Positions 60,528-64,000 of a stretch of 64,000 bases of DNA are shown one piece after another. Both the position numbers and the translations under genes were made by a program. Position 1 is the first letter of the stretch, and each line of letters opens with the position of its first letter. The notes beneath the pieces are model-generated. The model was not told the DNA's origin and searched no databases. It saw nothing but the letters and a program-made list of their open reading frames with translations. The stretch comes from Brevundimonas sp. SORGH_AS_0993. Lineage in GTDB: Bacteria; Pseudomonadota; Alphaproteobacteria; Caulobacterales; Caulobacteraceae. The stretch spans positions 1,493,001-1,557,000 of the forward strand of contig NZ_JAUTAH010000001.1 of the NCBI RefSeq assembly GCF_030818545.1. The letters run 5' to 3'.

Positions 60528-61880
60528 TCAGGCGAACAGGGCCGCGGCGAAGGTCTCCCCCGCCGTGGCCGCAGCCTTGGGGCCCAGGACGGCGCTGGCG
60601 GCCTGGCGCGACGCCAAAAGGCGGCCGCCGACGGCGCGCACGTCCTCGATCGTCAGGCCCTCAAGCTCCTCGGTTAGGGACAGGCTGGAACGCGGCGCGC
60701 CGAAGATCAGGGTCTGGGCGGCGTTGCGGCCCGCGCGACTCATAGGATTTTCGTCCGACATCCACAGGCCCGCCTTCATCACCGCCTTGGCGCGCGAGAT
60801 TTCGGCGGGCGTCGGCCCCGCCTCGGCCAGGCCCCGCACCTCGTGGGCGCAGACCTCGGCCAGCTCCCCGGCGCGCTCGGCCGCCGCCCCGGCGTAGACT
60901 CCCAGGACGCCCGCGTCCTGATACGGCTCCTGATAGGCGTCGATGGCATAGGCCAGGCCACGGGCTTCGCGCGCGCTCTGGAACAGGCGGGACGCCATGC
61001 CCCCGCCCAGGATTTCGCCGTACAGACGAAGGGCCGGCAGGGCCGGATCGGTCGCGCCCAGGGCGGGCAGTTGGAAGACCAGATTGGCCTGTTCGATCCG
61101 GCGCGTCAGCCGGGCGTGCCCCCCCACGAAGACCGCGGGCGCCGGGGTTTCGACCGGGGTAGGCGTCGCCTGGCCGAACCAGCGTTCGGCCAAGGCCAGC
61201 AGTTCGCCCTCCTCCACCGCCCCGGACACCGACACCACCATCCGGTCGGGCGAATAGAGACGCGCGCGCCAATCCTCCATGGTCGCGCGATCGGCGGGCT
61301 TCAGGCTGGCGACCGAACCCAGGATCGGCCGGCCCAGCGGCTGGCCGGCGAAGGCGCGCGTCTGGACCATTTCGAACACATGGTCGTCGGGGGTGTCGAA
61401 GGCCTCGGCGATCTCCTGGGCCACCACGTCCTTCTCGCGCTCGATCTCGGCTGGATCGAGGGTGGGCCGGAACACCAGGTCCGACAGCACCTGCATCGCC
61501 AGCGGCAGGGAACCGTCCAGGCCGCGCACCTCGAAACTGGTGCGTTCATAGCCGGTGGAGGCGTTGATGGAGCCGCCCTCGGCCTCGATCCGCTCGACGA
61601 TCTCGCGCGCGGCCATGTCGCCGGCGCCCTTGAACACCAAATGCTCCAGGAGGTGCGACCAGCCGGAACGGTTTTCGGCCTCCCAGCGGGCGCCGCCCTT
61701 CATGGTGACGACGACGGCCAGGGTCTTCAGCCCCGGCATGGGGTCGCAGACGACGCGGACGCCGTTGGACAGGGTGTGCAGTTGCGCGCTCAGGACTCTA
61801 CTCTTTCCTATCGCCGCGTACGCGGTGCGCGGCTGCTTGAGGAATGTCTTTCTTCGTTCGCCGACGGAGCAGCGCCACAT
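60528..61880 (-). CDS. M16 family zinc peptidase (processing-peptidase-like)
   Basis: A ~420-450-residue metallopeptidase like the beta subunit of mitochondrial processing peptidase. The inverted zinc motif is HLLEH (GWSHLLEHLVFKGAGD), with the third ligand Glu in the following helix region (EKDVVAQEIAEAFD); QLHTLSNGVRVV marks the family N-terminus. The only canonical in-frame start (ATG 61880) would overlap surf1 by 83 bp and add ~28 unlike residues. The natural position, directly after the surf1 stop, has only CTG 61793 (LSAQLHTLSNG), preceded by AGGAAAGAG. CTG initiation is therefore possible. Confidence 0.88.
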   Translation of the reverse strand: MWRCSVGERRKTFLKQPRTAYAAIGKSRVLSAQLHTLSNGVRVVCDPMPGLKTLAVVVTMKGGARWEAENRSGWSHLLEHLVFKGAGDMAAREIVERIEAEGGSINASTGYERTSFEVRGLDGSLPLAMQVLSDLVFRPTLDPAEIEREKDVVAQEIAEAFDTPDDHVFEMVQTRAFAGQPLGRPILGSVASLKPADRATMEDWRARLYSPDRMVVSVSGAVEEGELLALAERWFGQATPTPVETPAPAVFVGGHARLTRRIEQANLVFQLPALGATDPALPALRLYGEILGGGMASRLFQSAREARGLAYAIDAYQEPYQDAGVLGVYAGAAAERAGELAEVCAHEVRGLAEAGPTPAEISRAKAVMKAGLWMSDENPMSRAGRNAAQTLIFGAPRSSLSLTEELEGLTIEDVRAVGGRLLASRQAASAVLGPKAAATAGETFAAALFA

Positions 61881-62550
61881 AGAAGCCGACCAGCGCGATC
61901 GCCAGTCCGAACCAGGTCAGGGCGTAGCCGAAATGATTATTGGAAAAGGCCGCCGGCGGCGCCGAGACGACCATGGCGTCGATCTCCGGATTGGTCGCGG
62001 TCAGGGCATAGACCACCTCGGGCCGCAGCGGGCCTGAGACGTTCAGGGCGCGGGCCATGGCGGCCGTGTCGCGGGCGAAGAAGCGGCCGTCGCGCGGCGG
62101 GGGCGACAGGGCGCCGGGCCTGGGCGCCGTGCGAAACTCACCGATCAGGACCACAGGCAGGGTGGACGGCGCGACGGCCGGCCGGGCCGTGACGGCGTCG
62201 GGAAGAAAGCCCCGGTCGATCAGGAGGGTGAAGACCTGGCCTTCGGGGCGGCAGGCCGAGATCAGGCGCACGCCCGGCGCCCCGTCATGGATGGTCTGAA
62301 GCTCCACGAAGGGCGCGGTGGCCAGGCCCCGGCAGGTCATGAGGGCCTTGCGGAACTCAAGCCCCGCACCCTTTTCCGCCCCGGCCAGAAGGGTCTCCAG
62401 CGGCGCGGGCGGCTGGGCGCCCGCCGCATCCGCCGCCGCGATCAGCCCTTCCTTCCACTTCAACCGCTCGACCTGCCAGACGCCCAGGCCGATCAAGAGA
62501 ACCAGGGCGGCGGCTGTCAGGACCGTCAGTATCCAGGGAAAACGCTTCAT
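61798..62550 (-). CDS. SURF1 family cytochrome oxidase assembly protein
   Basis: A 250-residue inner-membrane protein aiding heme a insertion into cytochrome oxidase subunit I. N-terminal helix WILTVLTAAALVLLIGLGVWQVERLKWK and C-terminal helix HFGYALTWFGLAIALVGFYV flank a periplasmic domain with LLIDRGFLP, the standard SURF1 layout. It overlaps the DUF983 stop by ATGA. It is part of the ctaE-DUF983-surf1-M16 gene run. Confidence 0.94.
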   Translation of the reverse strand: MKRFPWILTVLTAAALVLLIGLGVWQVERLKWKEGLIAAADAAGAQPPAPLETLLAGAEKGAGLEFRKALMTCRGLATAPFVELQTIHDGAPGVRLISACRPEGQVFTLLIDRGFLPDAVTARPAVAPSTLPVVLIGEFRTAPRPGALSPPPRDGRFFARDTAAMARALNVSGPLRPEVVYALTATNPEIDAMVVSAPPAAFSNNHFGYALTWFGLAIALVGFYVALLRRRTKKDIPQAAAHRVRGDRKE

Positions 62551-62951
62551 CGCTGGTTCCGGTATTGCAGGGCGATCATCAGCCCCCGGCCCGGCCGCAT
62601 CAGGGCCAGGGACAGGACGACGACCAGCGGTAGCCAGACGACCAGATGCACCCACATCGGCGGATGGAATTTGATCTCGACGAACAGGGCCGAAAAGCCG
62701 ACCAGAAAGCCCGCGATCTGCATGATGAAGGTCGCCGGCCCGTCGCCGGTCTGGATGGTCGAATAGTCCAGGCCGCAGGCGGCGCAGGCGGGACGGACCT
62801 TCAGGAAGCCGTCGAACAGCGCGCCCTTCCCGCAGCGCGGACACCGCCCCCGCAGACCCGCCCGCACCGGGTCTGTGCAAACGGCGACGGCGCGGGACGA
62901 TGGCTCGCCCCGCCGCGCCGCCTCGGAAACCTCAGGCCCGTCTTGGATCAA
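62547..62951 (-). CDS. DUF983 family membrane protein
   Basis: A 134-residue protein with a cytosolic zinc-ribbon-like part (CPRCGKGALFDGFLKV then CAACGLDY: two CxxC pairs) and two hydrophobic helices (TFIMQIAGFLVGFSALFVE and VHLVVWLPLVVVLSLAL). DUF983 proteins are commonly encoded in alphaproteobacterial cytochrome oxidase loci. The start is a TTG at 62951 that overlaps the ctaE stop (TTGA); no ATG or GTG fits. Function is unknown, presumably oxidase assembly. Confidence 0.9.
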   Translation of the reverse strand: MIQDGPEVSEAARRGEPSSRAVAVCTDPVRAGLRGRCPRCGKGALFDGFLKVRPACAACGLDYSTIQTGDGPATFIMQIAGFLVGFSALFVEIKFHPPMWVHLVVWLPLVVVLSLALMRPGRGLMIALQYRNQR

Positions 62952-63856
62952 CCGAAGACGACATAGACGAAGGCGAACAGGAACAGCCAGACCACGTCCA
63001 CGAAGTGCCAGTACCAGGCCGCCGCCTCGAAGCCGAAATGCTTCTGCGGGGTGAAGTCTCCGGCCAGCAGGCGGATCAGGCAGACCGCCAGGAAGATCGT
63101 CCCGATCAGGACGTGGAAGCCGTGGAAGCCCGTCGCCATGAAGAAGATCGACCCGTACAGGCCCGAGTTCACGGCCTCTTCGTTGAAGAACAGCTTCTCG
63201 TGCAGGATGTGGTGGTACTCATACGCCTGGACGCAGGTGAACAGGACGCCCAGGGCCACGGTGATGGCCAGGGCGATCTTGGCGCCCTTGCGGTCGCCGA
63301 TCTGGATGGCGTGGTGCGCCCAGGTGACGGTGCAGCCCGAGAGCAGCAGGGTCACGGTGTTCAGCAGCGGCAGTTGCCACGGCGACAGGACCTCGACCCC
63401 CTTGGGCGGCCAGGTCGACCAGGCCTTGGCGGTGTCGGCCCAGGTTCCGACTTCCGGCGTCAGGGCGCGCGATTCATGGAACAGGGCCATGTCGAAGAAC
63501 ATCCAGAAGAAGGCGACGAAAAACATCACCTCGGATGCGATGAACAGGATCATGCCGTAGCGCAGGCCCAGGGACACGACCGGGGTGTGATCGCCCGCCT
63601 TGGATTCCTTGATCACGTCCGACCACCAGCCGAAGGCCGAGATCAGCACCCCCGCCAGGCCGGCGAAGAAGACGGCCGGCTTGCCCTGGGCCAAGAAGTT
63701 GGCGGCGATCGGACCGCCCTCGGCGGGGGCCAGGCCCTTCATCCAGATGACGGCGCCGATGAACATGACGGTCGCGCCGATGGAGGACAGCAACGGCCAC
63801 GGGCTGGGCGGCACCAGATGGTAGTCGTGCTGCGGAGCAGCGTGCGCATCGGCCAT
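62948..63856 (-). CDS. ctaE: Cytochrome c oxidase subunit III
   Basis: A 302-residue integral membrane subunit of the aa3-type terminal oxidase. It shows the seven-helix pattern with HDYHLVPPSPWPL at the start, FWMFFDMALFHESR, VTLLLSGCTVTWAHHAI, and the C-terminal FEAAAWYWHFVDVVWLFLF. ATG 63856 (MADAHAAPQHDYHLV) is preferred to ATG 63865. Subunits I and II are expected to lie to the right of the window. DUF983 and surf1 follow directly. Confidence 0.97.
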   Translation of the reverse strand: MADAHAAPQHDYHLVPPSPWPLLSSIGATVMFIGAVIWMKGLAPAEGGPIAANFLAQGKPAVFFAGLAGVLISAFGWWSDVIKESKAGDHTPVVSLGLRYGMILFIASEVMFFVAFFWMFFDMALFHESRALTPEVGTWADTAKAWSTWPPKGVEVLSPWQLPLLNTVTLLLSGCTVTWAHHAIQIGDRKGAKIALAITVALGVLFTCVQAYEYHHILHEKLFFNEEAVNSGLYGSIFFMATGFHGFHVLIGTIFLAVCLIRLLAGDFTPQKHFGFEAAAWYWHFVDVVWLFLFAFVYVVFG

Positions 63857-63873
63857 GCGTTTCATCCCTGTCG

Positions 63874-64000
63874 TCAGGCGATAGAGTCGCCTTTGCTTTC
63901 GGCTATAGCGTTCCCTCTTTCACCGCGCCAGAGGGGCGCCGTCTTTCCGCCTTTTTCCAGCGCCGCGAGGGCCTGGGCGGTGAAGACCGACAGGGGCTGG
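63874..64000 (-). CDS. 3' end of an unidentified gene in the oxidase locus
   Basis: An open minus-strand frame enters from the right edge and ends with TGA at 63874-63876, 17 bp before the ctaE start. It encodes about 41 C-terminal residues, including LSVFTAQALAALEKGGKT and a hydrophilic tail. Position suggests a cytochrome oxidase assembly gene such as ctaG, but the visible residues are not enough to identify it. Confidence 0.5.
   Translation of the reverse strand, partial: QPLSVFTAQALAALEKGGKTAPLWRGERGNAIAESKGDSIA

Overview
The window reads as a stretch of chromosome from a high-GC alphaproteobacterium of the Caulobacterales, most likely Brevundimonas or a close relative. This is inferred from gene content and codon use, without a database search. 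Supporting signs are strong G/C third-position bias, a PdeA-type GGDEF-EAL protein with the degenerate GEDEF motif known from Caulobacter, a DUF4908-like protein, an alphaproteobacterial LexA box (GTTC-N7-GTTC) at uvrB, a LiuR-type MerR regulator beside acyl-CoA dehydrogenases, and a TonB-dependent receptor. I see no rRNA, tRNA, CRISPR array, transposase or prophage.

Layout. 0-5.3 kb: NAD synthesis (nadA, an M50 protease gene, nadB; operator in front of nadA), a GIY-YIG protein, ilvA and a host-attachment-type protein. 5.4-9.6 kb: alkylation-repair pair (an Ada/AlkA-like protein that lacks its glycosylase core, then Ogt), an Xre regulator with a polytopic membrane protein, and a PadR regulator with a HAAS-type membrane protein; both regulator pairs have repeat operators. 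9.7-18.2 kb: a restriction-modification zone with a single-chain type ISP/IIG enzyme, then uvrB, then a lower-GC C5-methyltransferase / endonuclease / controller cassette that abuts the 3' remnant of a DpnI-like gene. 18.2-25.5 kb: lepA and an RND efflux pair. 25.6-30.3 kb: a small exported protein between short repeats, a frameshifted TonB-dependent receptor and nhaA. 30.6-39.5 kb: selO, a DoxX-family gene behind three tandem operator-like repeats, a MerR regulator with two acyl-CoA dehydrogenases, a YoeB-type toxin-antitoxin pair, rsmE and gshA. 39.5-47.1 kb: a ParD antitoxin with a decayed ParE, DUF72, an alcohol dehydrogenase, phaB, a frameshifted DUF4908-like gene, gloB, a methyltransferase, and the translationally coupled SixA-like/DUF952/pyrD group. 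47.2-55 kb: a frameshifted hybrid histidine kinase, vsr, peroxiredoxin, YqgE, a PP2C-kinase fusion, pdeA and an acetyltransferase. 55-64 kb: TetR with a divergent hydrolase, the DUF1800/DUF1501 pair, a cold-shock protein, an FMN reductase, and an M16 peptidase/SURF1/DUF983/ctaE block from a cytochrome oxidase locus.

Most genes are ordinary housekeeping genes. The accessory material is the 9.7-18.2 kb restriction zone and several one- or two-gene insertions (toxin-antitoxin modules, the small exported protein, a lipoprotein between the dehydrogenases). Three otherwise intact conserved genes (TonB receptor, DUF4908-like protein, hybrid kinase) each carry one extra base, two of them in homopolymer runs. 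This could be assembly error or real inactivation and should be resolved from reads before any of them is called a pseudogene.
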